Part shown: positions 11,996-23,049 of the stretch, piece after piece | How the letters are laid out: each line of letters starts with the position of its first letter | Numbering within the stretch: the stretch's first letter is position 1 | NCBI GenBank assembly: GCA_038363925.1 | Contig: JAQQWL010000015.1 | Coordinates: 62,001 to 126,000, forward strand | Source of the DNA: Apiospora phragmitis | Taxonomy: Eukaryota > Ascomycota > Sordariomycetes > Amphisphaeriales > Apiosporaceae | Length of the DNA: 64,000 bases | Reading direction: 5' to 3' | Position numbers and translations under genes: made by a program | The notes under the pieces: generated by a model | What the model was told of the DNA's origin: nothing | The model's input: the letters and a program-made list of their open reading frames with translations, nothing else | The model's database searches: none

Positions 11996-13092
11996 ATGGT
12001 CAACTTCCCTTCCTTCACCCTGACCCTTGAGGACAAGTCCAGCATGCAAGCCGACGTCGACGCCCTGATCGCCGAGGCCCAAGACAAGCTCGCTCTGGCG
12101 CCCTACCCCACCATGCACGACTACAGAGACGCCTACGGCATCCTCAAGGAGGCCACCATGCTGATCAAAGATCTCCTCAAGGACCTGGACGAAGAGAAAG
12201 GCGAAGACGACGGCGACGAAGACGGCTCCTCCCCTACCAAGGCGTACCGCCGCCAAACCCTGAACCACAGCTTAGCCGAGGCCAGCTTGCTTCGCGGCGA
12301 CGTCCTGGACTACTTCGACAAGATCCCCGAGGCCCGCGCCGCCTACACCGATGCCTTCACGCGGTGCCCAGCCGCCTCCCCGGCGCCCGACGCGCACGCG
12401 GCCCTGACTTCCGCTCCCAGAAAGCCGTCCCAGATCCCGCGCCCCTCCGCGTCGTCGGCATCGGCCGCCACGCTGGCATCCAAGAGAACAGCACGACGCG
12501 AGCGCGCCTGGGATGCGCTAAAAGAGCTGTCGCGCTACCGAGATGTCGTGCCCGGTCCCTCGGCCACGACATCTACCTCTGACATGACCTCAGGAACGAC
12601 GACGCGACGAAGCAGTACCCAGAGCGACCACGTGAGGGTTTCCAGGCGGGAGAGACGCCGCGCCGGCATATGGGACTCCGTGTATTACCCGCACACCGTC
12701 CAGGAAGTCGATACCAGAGAGGACATGATAAACCTACACATCGATCGGCTGCGCTGGGACCCGGAGACGGACGTCCCGACCCAGGATGTCGGGGCGCAGA
12801 AGAAGGTCAGTATCGTAGAGTACGACGAGTCCGCGTCCGGCTCCTCCGCTTCGTCTGCTGTGGGGTCTGACCGCAGCATTCAGCACAAGAAGAAGTGTAC
12901 CGATCGGAGAACGCTGCGGTCGCACGCGCGGGAGCCGCGGAGAACAAGGTAAGTTGGTGAAATTGACAGGGATAGGTAAGTTAATCATCTAAGATATGTC
13001 GTGCCGATCTTAGGCAAAGGCTTGCGTGCGAGTTTTCAAGTGAGATCTCATGGCGGTGGATAAAGACCAAGGCACTCTGGGAGTTAGTCTAG
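11996..13092 (+). CDS. Conserved-looking hypothetical protein, helical N-terminus and basic/Ser-rich C-terminus
   Basis: Starts at 11996 in a strong Kozak context (CACCATGG). Exon 1 is 11996-12948. A textbook donor AAG/GTAAGT and an acceptor CTTAG at 13013 give exon 2 13014-13092 (343 aa), ending in a Trp-rich tail (EISWRWIKTKALWELV). Without splicing the frame stops inside the donor. Residues 15-125 are helical and TPR-like (DYRDAYGILKEATMLIKDLL; HSLAEASLLRGDVLDYFDK), followed by Pro/Ser/Arg-rich low-complexity sequence. No named family was recognised. After the TAG stop at 13090 the same frame stays open with plausible sequence, so the true 3' end is uncertain. The LCCL gene converges on it only about 70 bp away. 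Confidence 0.7.
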
Positions 13093-13162
13093 GAAATAGA
13101 AGATCTATTCAAAATCGTGTGCTATGCTCTAACGCAGCGTGGTACAGTCATAAAGAAGTTCA

Positions 13163-15133
13163 TCATCTTCGCTTCACATGGGATTCCCCGTCTAAACTCC
13201 TGGCTTTGACCTTGGATGGACCAGGGGCCATTTCAACCCAGTCGCCTGCCGGGGTCCAAGTTCCCGCTTTGGAGTAGTCCCAACTTGAACTTCCATCCAT
13301 GTAGCCAAACCTGAAATACTCGTTCAAATTTAGGCTGCTGTTGCGCGTCCATGTAAAGCTTTGCTTGGCGTCCTCATCGCCGAAGTAGCTTCTGAAGCGC
13401 TCGACATCATTGACTAGAATACTGATTCCATCAAACTCGGGACCAGGCGATGCACCCCAACTGAAAGTAGCGTTCCACAGGGGTGCGTTCAAAGCTATGA
13501 CTGGAGTCAAGATATTCGGCAAGGGTGACTCGAATTGGCCATCTCCTTGCAAGGCACTGGATGTCTGCAAAACGGAGTCGAAGCCCCATCTCGCGATTCC
13601 GTTGATGAAGAGTCCCATCAGAATACCCTGGTAGAGCAGCGACGGGCGAGTTTGCATGCTCGTTCCTGGCAGCAGCAAGAGAGCTAGGATGTAGTGGTGG
13701 ATGCGGAGACTGAGGTTCGGGAGTACAAGGCATATAACAATGCCAATGATAAACAGCAGGTAAAGCTTTAGAAACTTTGTGAGCCGCCCCTCTTGGCGGA
13801 AGTACCAGATCTGTGAGACCATGGCGACAACCAAGACGATTACGATAATGGCAAGCGCAGCCTTGGCGCCAGGCTGCTGCTGGAGGTCATGCGCGTTCAG
13901 TCTCTGGATGGGGATGAAGTCGAACGTATAGTTAGTAAGGGCGCCTACCCAGCAGCCACCAAGCCAAAGCACAGTCTTCTCGACTTGTGCAGTCAAACCC
14001 TTGAGTGTGCGCTTGACGCCCATCTTGTCGTATATTACCCATGCGCAAAACATGACCGGAAGGAATTTCCCTACTATATTTGAGAAGAGCCCGGCGATGG
14101 ATGTATGGCTGGGAGCATCGGATGCCATGCCCACTTGCCAAAAAATCCCGATAAAGACGGAAAGGAAGAAAAGCGGCGCCGAAGTTGTGAAAAGAGACAG
14201 CACAGCTGTAAAGGTCACAGATACCGCAAGGAGAGGCCACCGGACGTCCTTGGAGGAGCACTCGAATCCGGCAGGGAAACCGAAGGACAAGGGGAAGTAT
14301 GAGTCAAAGCCAATACTGGCGATTCCGTTGCGAGGTGAAGCAGGATATCCCGTATGCTGTCCGTCGAGTTGAATAACACCACATCCACCACCCCCATTGG
14401 TGATGACACCGGCATGAATGGCAGAGCCGCATATGAAAGAGTCACCTCGATATCGGGCAGCCGATATGTTGCCACCGTCGGTGGGACCACCTACAACCAG
14501 CGGCTGGTATACGACCTCCTCGGTTCCCACGGCTCGAGGGTTCAGGACTCGGTAGCTGGCGCAGTTGGCGGGGCATTTGAATGCGAAACCAGAGCCACTG
14601 AAGGGTCTACATGCACTTCCATCAAGTCCGCATTGGTTGCCGGACATCCAATACGTCGTGCCGCAGCTGATGTCGCTAGGAGCCCCATATTGCGCGACCT
14701 CGCTAGATATGAGGCCTTGTCGCATTACGAGACAGAATGTGAGAATCCAGATGACGACATAGCCCATGAATAGCCAAGCTTTGTGCTTCGTCTTGGGCAG
14801 GTATCGTTCCAGTAGCCAAATCGGCGCATGCTGTACTGCTGGAAAGAGGGGGTTGATCTTCCAATCTTTCGGCTCAGGGGGGCCCCGCGACCAAGTAGCT
14901 ACCTTGGTGATGAGCTTTCTCGCCGGATAGGGCACCCATTTCCAGCGTTTCCATGCTCCTTCGTCTTGCATGAAGCGCGGTGTTGGCTGATTCGAGTTAT
15001 CGTCGATGTCGAGATGTCCTGCTTGGGGGATCGGGGCATCCGGGTGGTGAACGTGGGAGTCGGAACGGGAAGCTTCGGAAGATTCTATGTCGGAAACGAC
15101 TTGGACGGACTCGTCTCGATTGTCGCCGCCCAT
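13163..15133 (-). CDS. LCCL domain-containing multi-pass membrane protein
   Basis: Single exon, 656 aa from ATG 15133 (MGGDNRD...); the longer frame above it has no ATG. An acidic N-terminal tail of about 100 residues is followed by a first membrane helix (AWLFMGYVVIWILTFCLVM). Then comes a Cys-rich lumenal LCCL domain (CGTTYWMSGNQCGLDG; CPANC; GDSFICGSAIHAGVI), whose last motif is diagnostic. About eight further hydrophobic helices follow, with a glycosylatable loop (NATFSW) before the C-terminus. Fungal LCCL proteins of this layout are widespread, but their role is not established; the domain is associated with lipid or carbohydrate binding at membranes. The gene is convergent with its left neighbour. 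Confidence 0.9.
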   Translation of the reverse strand: MGGDNRDESVQVVSDIESSEASRSDSHVHHPDAPIPQAGHLDIDDNSNQPTPRFMQDEGAWKRWKWVPYPARKLITKVATWSRGPPEPKDWKINPLFPAVQHAPIWLLERYLPKTKHKAWLFMGYVVIWILTFCLVMRQGLISSEVAQYGAPSDISCGTTYWMSGNQCGLDGSACRPFSGSGFAFKCPANCASYRVLNPRAVGTEEVVYQPLVVGGPTDGGNISAARYRGDSFICGSAIHAGVITNGGGGCGVIQLDGQHTGYPASPRNGIASIGFDSYFPLSFGFPAGFECSSKDVRWPLLAVSVTFTAVLSLFTTSAPLFFLSVFIGIFWQVGMASDAPSHTSIAGLFSNIVGKFLPVMFCAWVIYDKMGVKRTLKGLTAQVEKTVLWLGGCWVGALTNYTFDFIPIQRLNAHDLQQQPGAKAALAIIVIVLVVAMVSQIWYFRQEGRLTKFLKLYLLFIIGIVICLVLPNLSLRIHHYILALLLLPGTSMQTRPSLLYQGILMGLFINGIARWGFDSVLQTSSALQGDGQFESPLPNILTPVIALNAPLWNATFSWGASPGPEFDGISILVNDVERFRSYFGDEDAKQSFTWTRNSSLNLNEYFRFGYMDGSSSWDYSKAGTWTPAGDWVEMAPGPSKVKARSLDGESHVKRR

Positions 15134-16006
15134 CTCTCTACTCTTTTGATATAGGCAGCCAAGCAATAAGCGACAGGCCTGCGACGCAATGGAGCATTGG
15201 CAAACGTTTGCGGTCTCGGACTGAGCTCGACTAGGGCGAAGGATGAAATCCTCAACCTGGCGTAAGACGACGAAACGTTAAGGCTGTAGGGGCAATGGCC
15301 GAACTGTGTGGCCTATCAACGGTCAAACAGTAAGTAGGGACGAAACGTGTAACAATTGACGGGCCAAGCGGTGAAAGATGGTGGGTCCAAACAACAAGAA
15401 GATGCTAAGTAAATGATAAGTATATATCACGGAAACAACTACAAACATGGAAACACTAATAAATGTACGACGCAAGACAACGCAAGCAGGAAGCAAAGGA
15501 TGACGGTAATAAGTTGGTTGGAGGATGGACGATGGGGCGGGCTGTTAGTGGAGTAAGACTTTGGGAGACTTGACGCGACCGGGTTTCAGCTTGGGGGGGA
15601 TGGCAGGCACTGACAGTGGCAGGGACAGTCCTTTCCGGACGAACCGGCTGAGATTGGGGGGCCTTTGCGCCAATCAGGCCCCCGCCCTTCCTGTCGGTCG
15701 CAACAGGCGGGCAGCCTGTCTCAACTACAGAAAGGGTCCATCAACCAAAAGCGGTCAAGTCCGGTTTTCGTTGCTGGATTTGAAGCCGTGGAGACCAAAA
15801 TTAGCATTTCATCGTCGGCTCAGAGTGGTAGCATATGCTGCAACAACGCGCAGCGAGTTCCTTGATTTGCTTCGTTTTGGGCATTACCGTCGATTTTGCG
15901 TTCTCGCTATAAACTCTGCAGGTGCTCCACGCGTTCGTCTTTGAGCACAAGCAAAGACCAGCCCTGCTAGGTTTGCAGGATTCCTGCCAAGCTTCCAGGC
16001 GGAAAC
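15134..16006. other. Divergent promoter region, no gene seen
   Basis: Lies between the LCCL gene (minus) and the queuine transferase subunit gene (plus). It has several G-runs (about 15594 and 15654) but no coding signal; the plus-strand ORF at 15561-15944 looks random. Confidence 0.5.
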
Positions 16007-17526
16007 ATGAATGTGCCTGCAGTGAGTGGTGACGATATGCCGTTCAAAATCATACAGCCTGCTCTGGAGCATGGCCTGGCCGCAAGAGTTGGCCGTCTGG
16101 CGACAGCCAACCGAACTCCCCTAGATACCCCTACTTTTGTGGGCGTCACATCAAGAGGTGCCATTCCACACCTGACCCCGGATGTCGTAAGCAAGCATAC
16201 CGATATCCGGGCTGCTTATATGGCATTGGAGGACTGTAGGTGCCTCTTGCTACCTCTACTGTACTCATCTCGTTTGTGCTGACTTGCCAGTCATAGAAAA
16301 GTCTAGCAAGAGGAAGTCGCCCGCGATCTTCAGCTTGCCTAAAGACGGTTGCAGGCCCCTGCACGCTTACACTGCCACGCCCTTCACGTCATGCACAATT
16401 CTGGCTCCTAGAAGGACTCCTGCTGTCGTGGCTCAAAATGGCAATGGACCTAAGCACATCTCGGTTCTCACATCCACTGGTTTTGAACGTGTCACCTGTG
16501 AGAGCTTCTGCGCTGCGGTCGCTCAGATTATGCCGGACATCGTTGTCCCGCCGGCTGATATAACCTTCAGCTCCCACACGCCAAGTGCAAAGCGACAGGT
16601 GTTTATGGTCCAGCGGACTCAGGAGTGGCTGGATGAGTTCTTCTCGCACCTCGATCCAGAGGAGACGCTGAAACCTTCGGGCATTCATGTCTTTGCGCCC
16701 CTTCTGCCGGTGTCTTATCCTATGCAGTGGGGAGTACTTGAAGCACTTATCTGAAGATCATGCTGTTCAACTAAGCGGCCTGACGATCTACGATGTCAAA
16801 ATACTGCATGATCTGAAAAACCATCCTCAGCTGTTAGACCTGCCTCGCTTGTCAATGGAATCACCCGAGTCGCCTCATCAGATTCTGCGGCAGGTTCGAC
16901 TTGGCGTCGACATCTTCGCTTCTCCTCTTGTCAATAACATATCGGATGCGGGGATCGCGCTGAACTTCAGTTTCGCCGCGCCCAAAGCAGGTTCCAACGG
17001 AATCCAACCTTTGGGCATCGATATGTCGTCCGAAGAGCATCAGGTCTCTGTGAAACCATTCATGGAAGGTTGTGGCTGCTACGCGTGCACCAAGCACCAC
17101 CGTGCATATCTGCAGCACTTGATGAACGCCCGAGAAATGCTTGGCTGGACCCTTTTGCAAATACACAATCATCATGTCATGAGCGAGTTCTTCCGGCAGA
17201 TTCGGATGGCGATAGCAGATGGAACTTTCGAACAAAAAGCCAGCGAGTTTACCAAATGTTATGAGTCGGAGCTACCCCTAGGCACTGGGGTACGGCCTCG
17301 TGCGCGTGGCTATCACTTCAAGCCCGAAGCAGGACAGCCCAAGATCAATAAGGCTCCTTGGAATAGGCTTGAAGGTGAAGGAACTCCCGATCAGGTAGCG
17401 GCTGCTGAGGCGGCGGGTTTGGCCGTGACGGGCCCAGCAGCAGGCGGAAGCGAGACGCCATTAGTGCCGGAGGCCGATGCGGCTGCTTTGGCCAAAGAAG
17501 GGTTTGCAAAAATTGATGGGGCTTGA
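16007..17526 (+). CDS. Queuine tRNA-ribosyltransferase accessory subunit, with one-base frameshift
   Basis: Exon 1 is 16007-16235; an intron (GTAGGT...GCCAG) ends at 16290. Exon 2 reads in one frame to the GGGG at 16729-16732 and in the next frame to 17526. Dropping one G restores a continuous protein of about 487 aa. QTRT2 pairs with the catalytic subunit QTRT1 to exchange guanine for queuine in GUN tRNAs. Visible family features are TPTFVGVTSRGAIPHLTPD near the N-terminus, LGVDIFASPLVNNISDAGIALNFSF, and the zinc site CGCYAC with a downstream QIHNHH. The C-terminal 60 residues are Ala/Gly-rich. Met 16037 is an alternative start. No intron can bridge the frame change, so it is either a real indel or a homopolymer error. 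Confidence 0.88.
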
Positions 17527-18578
17527 AGGCAATTCTCATGAAAGTACTTTTCGGCCGAACCAGTGGTATCGGAACGACGGTCTGCTACATCAAGCCACAG
17601 AAGGCGATGCGTCCTTCCAATACTCGTATGGACATCAAGGATCAGCGTGGTGATCTAGTGGGTATTGATTGGTGTATGTTTCTCTACTGCACCCATGGCG
17701 CGATCGGTTCCTAAAAGTCAAAACTGTGGTGGCACTACGGAGCACGCTCCCTACGAAAACCGGCGGAACGCTTCGTGCGTTTGAGGGTCGGCCAGATTGT
17801 GGCAGAAGATGCCTGCAGCTTGGGCTCGCTGACTTCTGTGCGTATTGTTATGTCCTGCACGTCCACTGTTCCAAATGCTTGGGATCGGGTGCGGGTACTG
17901 TACGTGCTAGATGTCGCCTGGTATTTTCGAACCTTTGAATGCCTTCAAGGCAACCAATGAGGCCAGTCCGTCTTGCAGGTAACCCAGTCTCGGTGCCGGG
18001 AGATGGTTTGCAGCGCTATACCTACTGCACAGTGATGCGCCTGAAACGTGCGGCGCCCTGAAAAGGCCGGTGTTCTGGGTTCTAATGTCTACCAAGGTCT
18101 TCCTCTGCTGACACCTGGCTCCGATAATTTCAATACCAACCAGTATAAGTTTCGATTCTCTCGTAGTTGCGCTCCTCATGAAAGGTGATGGGCAAGGCTT
18201 GCGGCGCATTGCCAAGCCCGCGCAAATGCGGTCAAGCCGTGCCAATATGCCAAGCACGCGTGGGATGGGAAGATGCATCTAATGTCTCTTTTGCAATCAG
18301 CCAATCACATTGGCGAATCCCGCCCACGTTTCCTCGACTATCGTTATTACCGGTCATGGAAGTTCTGCATCTGTACCTCGTCCGTCAGCATCTGGTTGCC
18401 AGGTTGCCAGGAACCTCTCGCCTTCGGGTGTCTTCCGTACTGCCCCGCGCTCAATCGTGACAGAAACTGCTAACTTCAAGTCCATGACGCCAAGTCCAAA
18501 TTTCGGCGCGTTTGCTTTGTCGATAGGTAGCCAATTAGTTTACTCGGTTGTGTGTTGGGTTCCTGTCTGCCACTCGAG

Positions 18579-18586
18579 CACGTGGG
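18579..18586 (+). promoter_or_regulatory. CACGTGGG, Pho4/NUC-1-type site
   Basis: A CACGTGGG octamer lies 412 bp upstream of the alkaline phosphatase ATG. It matches the known high-affinity core of the yeast Pho4 bHLH factor, whose Neurospora counterpart NUC-1 drives phosphatase genes on phosphate starvation. The match is seen in sequence; function is inferred from the gene it precedes. CACGTG also binds other bHLH factors. Confidence 0.45.
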
Positions 18587-18872
18587 CTCTATAGCTGCCG
18601 TGATTCCTGTGAACTGTCATCGGTTCGCAGCCGCAATTCCGAGCGAGCAGGTCATCTACCCCGAACCTAATGTCCCTCGCATGCACAATATGTACAATGC
18701 AGCCGTAGTGCTCTTGGCATGCCATCATCACCCCAGCCGAGGACTTTTCACCGTGATAGCCCCAATGGGCAATGTCCGCCTATATTGCTGAGCACCCAGC
18801 TGAGAGGAGAGACCTTGCCCGTATGTATTTGAGCAGGGATATCGTTCCATTGCGTCGGATCCGGGTTGCTCC

Positions 18873-18879
18873 TATATAA
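18873..18879 (+). promoter_or_regulatory. TATA box of the alkaline phosphatase gene
   Basis: TATATAA lies 112 bp upstream of ATG 18991, a usual spacing for a regulated fungal promoter. No competing gene start lies nearby. Confidence 0.55.
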
Positions 18880-18990
18880 CCAGCCGGATTCTCCTCTATG
18901 CAGTGTCTCGGTGCTATCTTGCCCTCAAGGTTCACAGGTCGTACGTGGTGAAGCAGGAACTATCAGTTTGATTGGCCTGATCCTGTCAAG

Positions 18991-21419
18991 ATGATGGCTA
19001 GATTGAACACTCTTGCCGTGCTGGCAGCTTCATTGACTGCCGTTTCGGGTGTGGGTCACGCCAATCCCCATTCATGCCACGGGATCTTCGCGCGGCTAAT
19101 CATGATTCGCAGCAATACTACCAGAGACTCGGCACTTGTCCCACTCTAGGATGTGTGCTGGTAAGCTTTGACGGTGTCTACTCCACGTTAGATTGACTAA
19201 CACGGAAATCCAGCCACCGGATCAGCAGGATTTCCTGCCCGGCCAGTACTTTGACCTCCGTTTCGAGGTCCACGCCCCAGTCAACGGCTCCGAAGCCTTC
19301 AACAATGGCGTTCCGGATGAAAAGTTCACTGTAACCATTTCGAAAGAGGGCGGCGCCGTTGAGGATGTTGCCAAGTTCTTCAAGCTGGAGGAACCCAAGA
19401 TCGAGAAATGGTCGTTCAAGTGGTACGAAGACCTCTACGCCGAGGACGCCAAGCAGGCGTCTGTTGTCAACGTCGCCTCCAAGATCTACCGGCGGTTGGC
19501 TCTTTACGAGCCTGGAAAGTACACCGTCACGCTCAACTACTACGATGGGCAGAAGACAACCGCTGAATGGGTCGTCCGCCCCCTTGCCACCCAGAAGAAG
19601 GCTAAGAACATCATCCTCTTCATCGGTAAGCAGCACCACACACTTGGGACTGACACATGAAAAGCGCTGACAGTACGGAGGTGACGGTATGACCACCAAC
19701 ATGATTACTGCTGCCCGTCTTCTGGGCCACAAGACCATCAACGGAAAGTACCAGTCGAACCTGCAGCTCGACCAGTTCCCTGTCATTGGCCACCAGATGG
19801 TATGAACCAGCCGTGGGAGATCGACTCTTTCTTGCCCAACCTCCGCTGACTTTCACCGCATTAGACCCACTCCATTGATACCTTCATCACCGATAGTGCC
19901 AACTCGGCTTCTGCCCTGTACTCTGGCCACAAGTCCACTGTGAACGCCATGGGGTGAGTCTCCAGAAGCAGCACTACTCGTGTTCAGCCGGCTGACAGTG
20001 GCAGTGTTTACGCTGACTCGTCTCCCGACATATACGACGATCCCAAGGTCGAGACCATTGTGGAACTGCTCAAGCGTATCTGGGGCTCTGCCTGGGGTGC
20101 TGTCTCCACTGCCTTCATTGCGGATGCTACCCCTACCGCTCTGACTGCCCACACTCGGTCCCGTGGCGCATATGGCCCTCTTATCGACCAGGCTTTAAAC
20201 AGTGTTACTAACTATACCTGGACCAACCATGGAGGCCCTGATGTGTACTGTATGTTGAAACGGAGACATGCTTTCTCCTTATTCGGGTGTGTGCTGACAT
20301 GATCGTGCGTAGTCGGTGGTGGTGCTGAGCAGTTCATTGCCGGATCTGGATCCTACCAAGGGAAGGACTACTACCAGGAGTTCGCCAAGGCCAACTACAC
20401 CGTGAGCTGGAACAAGACCGCTCTTGCCGCCATCCCCAACGAGGAGAAGGCTCTGGGCATCTTCTGCCGATCCAACCTGCCCGTCTGGATTGACCGCAAC
20501 ATCCTTCCGGACAATCTCAAGAACCTGACCAATGACCCATCCGGGGCCAAGTCGGCCGCCACTGATCTGCCCGGCCTCAAGGAGATGACCCTCAAGGCCA
20601 TCGACGTCCTCCACAAGCGCGGTGGCGACAAGGGCTTCTTCCTCATGTCCGAGGCCGCCTCCATCGACAAGCAGATGCACACGCTCGACTACGACCGGGC
20701 TCTCGGCGACCTTCTGGAGCTCGACGACACTGTGCGCGCCACCGTCGCGCACCTCAAATCCATTGGCGAGCTCGAATCCACACTGATCCTGGTTACCGCC
20801 GACCACGGCCACGGCTTTGACGTCTTTGGTGGCGTCGATACCCAGTACCTTAAGGACCAGAAGACTGACCGCGAGCGACGGAAGGCTGTTGGTGTCTACC
20901 AGAACTCTGGTATATCCAACTACCAGGTCGAGGCTCCTGGTGTCTCATACTCGACCGGCCCCAACTTCCCCGTGAACGTAAGTTTCGCCATCCCTAGAGA
21001 CCCTTGGTCTGGAGCGTTGAAGGGTGTGCATGACTTACGAATCGCGCTTTCAGTGGGACCCCCGCTACGCCATCGCGGCCGGCTTCGGCGCCAACCCGGA
21101 CCGCCGGGAGAACTACCGACTGAGCCCGACGCCGCGCACGCCCGCGACCAACGCGCCCGGCTTCTCGTCGGCGGACTACTTCGCCAACGGCCGGGACGCG
21201 CCCGGCGGCTTCGTCGTCAACGGCACCCTGCCCCCGTCGGAGGCGCAGGGCGTCCACTCGCTGACCGACGTCGCCGTCTACGCCATGGGGCCCTGCCAGG
21301 ACTCCTTCGGCGGCACCTACTCCAACGTCGACGTGTTCTACAAGATGGCCAACTGCCTCGGCCTCGCGCGCCCGGACGCTGGGGAGGGCGGCAGGCCCTG
21401 TGCCGAGGAGAAGCGTTGA
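18991..21419 (+). CDS. Secreted alkaline phosphatase
   Basis: Eight exons: 18991-19050, 19113-19160, 19214-19625, 19681-19799, 19865-19953, 20005-20249, 20313-20977 and 21054-21419. They add to exactly 668 codons (667 aa). A signal peptide (MMARLNTLAVLAASLTAVSG) precedes a family-specific N-terminal region. The alkaline phosphatase core follows: the metal-site loop GDGM, the nucleophile motif TDSANSASALYSGHKS (Ser at about 224), the metal ligands SEAASIDKQMH and the C-terminal TADHGHGFDVFGG. The C-terminus has several cysteines. It hydrolyses phosphomonoesters outside the cell or in the wall to release phosphate. The longer length relative to bacterial PhoA comes from N- and C-terminal extensions, as in other mould enzymes. 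CACGTGGG and TATA elements upstream fit regulation by phosphate limitation. All splice junctions close in frame. Confidence 0.93.
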
Positions 21420-22146
21420 GAAGTAGGTGTCGGTGGCGGCTATGTGGATATTGGATAGGCAGAGAAGAGATGAAAAAGTAATGTGTAGTCAATTAATCGT
21501 TAGGTATAAAGATATATGTATACTTCACAACTTTCCATACGACTTAGCTAATTTATTTTCGTTTTCATCGTCCGAACTTTCTCGTCCAAGTCACAAGTAA
21601 CTGGTCACAATCATGTTACACTCCACACCGTACTAGACTAAAAACGTAACCAGCCTCTCGCAACTGGAGCCGACTGACGAAGAAAAGCAACGTCTTTTAC
21701 CCCTTTTCTTATTATCAACGACCCCCTTTCATGTAACACCGCAAAATAAGTGCTCAAGAAGTGTTGGTGCTAATTGGCAAGTAAGGCACATCTCGTTTTA
21801 TCCCGCTTCTTATCAGCTCAATCCACGTCTTTTCATGCATATAAGCAATCCGTCCATTTTTAATGCATCATGCTAGAAACACTTGCCATCGCTTAAGTAC
21901 TTACTTTGTACTAGGGTATATTATACAATGCTCGTAAACATCTACAACTCGAAAAGATCACGCGTAGCTTCACTGGGCCCCGGAAGGAGGACCTCGGTCT
22001 TCTGGTGTATACTGAGGTGCAGGAAAGTCGAGAACGAAATTTGGGATATAAAAATTCTATAATATATTTGAGCCTCACAAAGGGCGACGGCGTTGCTCCC
22101 ACCATCAGATACATCAGAGCCTGCAACAGGCAGCGAAGCACTTTAA
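21420..22146. other. Convergent 3' intergenic region, no gene seen
   Basis: AT-rich sequence between the 3' ends of the alkaline phosphatase (plus) and the first alpha/beta hydrolase (minus). No coding signal is visible. Confidence 0.6.
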
Positions 22147-23049
22147 TTAAGCCTTCTTGGCGGCGACGCCGGCATCAATGGCGCTGCGGACCAGGGGCAG
22201 CAGCTCGTCCGGGTGCGAGATGAAGGGGACGTGGGACGAGTTGATGCTGAAGACGGCGGAGCCGGCCGGGAGCATGGCCTGCATCTGCTGCTGGACGGCG
22301 AAGGGCAGCGCGTTATCGAGCTCGGTGTGGATGTACGACTCGGTGATGCCCGCGGCCCAGGGAGAGAACTTGGAGGCGTCGGTGAAGACCTTCTCGGACG
22401 TCCAGGTCATGGCGGAGGCCCACCGCTTGGCGTCGGTAGCGGACATGTCGTTGAAGCCGATCTCCTCGATCTGGGCAGGGTCGCCAGTCACCTTGCCGTC
22501 CTGTATTTCATGGTTAGCGCTTAGGCACTCTCATTGTTGTAGATGAGGGATGAAGGCGAAGAACAAGGACAAGAAGGAGAAGGGGAGGAAACTTACGGCA
22601 ACTATCATCCAGGGGAAGTAGGAGCCGCCCATGAGGTCCTTGAGCGAAGCACCCTCGGGGCACATGAAGGCGGCGAGGTAGATGAGCTGGATGACGCCAC
22701 CCTCCTTGCCCGCGGCCTTGCGAGAGGCGTAGTCGCGGCCCTGGACGGCGTTGCCGGCGATCAGGCCGCCAAGGGAGTGAGACAGCAGGACGACGTCCTT
22801 GCCAGCGTCGAGGAGGGGGTCGACGACGGCAGCGGTGGCGGCGACGTCCGTGTCGAGACCCGTCAGGGAGATGCCCACGCTGGGCAGGGTCACCTTCTTG
22901 GTGTCGTAGCCGGCACTGGTCAGCTTCTGCATGAACCCGGTCCACGAGGGATCGATCTGCCAAGCGCCTGGCACGATGACCACGGTAGGGTTGACGGCGG
23001 CGCCAAGGGTGCCGAAGGCCCAGACGGCCGAGCACAGAGAGAAGCGCAT
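22147..23049 (-). CDS. Alpha/beta hydrolase with signal peptide (AB_hydrolase_6-like), paralog 1
   Basis: Exons 23049-22597 and 22500-22147 (268 aa); the donor is GTAAGT, the acceptor is TACAG, phase 0. The N-terminus (MRFSLCSAVWAFGTLGAAV) looks like a signal peptide, so the enzyme may be secreted. The fold starts with VVIVPGAW, where the Gly-Ala-Trp loop supplies the oxyanion hole. The nucleophile elbow is SHSLGG (Ser92), the likely acid is Asp213 in LDNALP, and the His is in SSHVPF (about 241). This subgroup resembles small plant and bacterial ester hydrolases of the methyl-esterase/hydroxynitrile-lyase type; the substrate is unknown. It shares layout and intron position with the gene at 24694-25531, 1.6 kb away in the same orientation. 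Confidence 0.88.

Larger units (their letters stand above)
17527..18990. other. Intergenic region upstream of alkaline phosphatase
   Basis: About 1.46 kb without a supportable gene. The right end holds the phosphatase promoter (CACGTGGG at 18579 and TATA box at 18873, listed separately). Short ORFs on both strands lack domains. Confidence 0.55.

Noticed and set aside
10787..13092. Idea that TAG is read as a sense codon in this organism
   Set aside because: The F-box gene and others end in TAG at the expected place, so a changed genetic code is unlikely.
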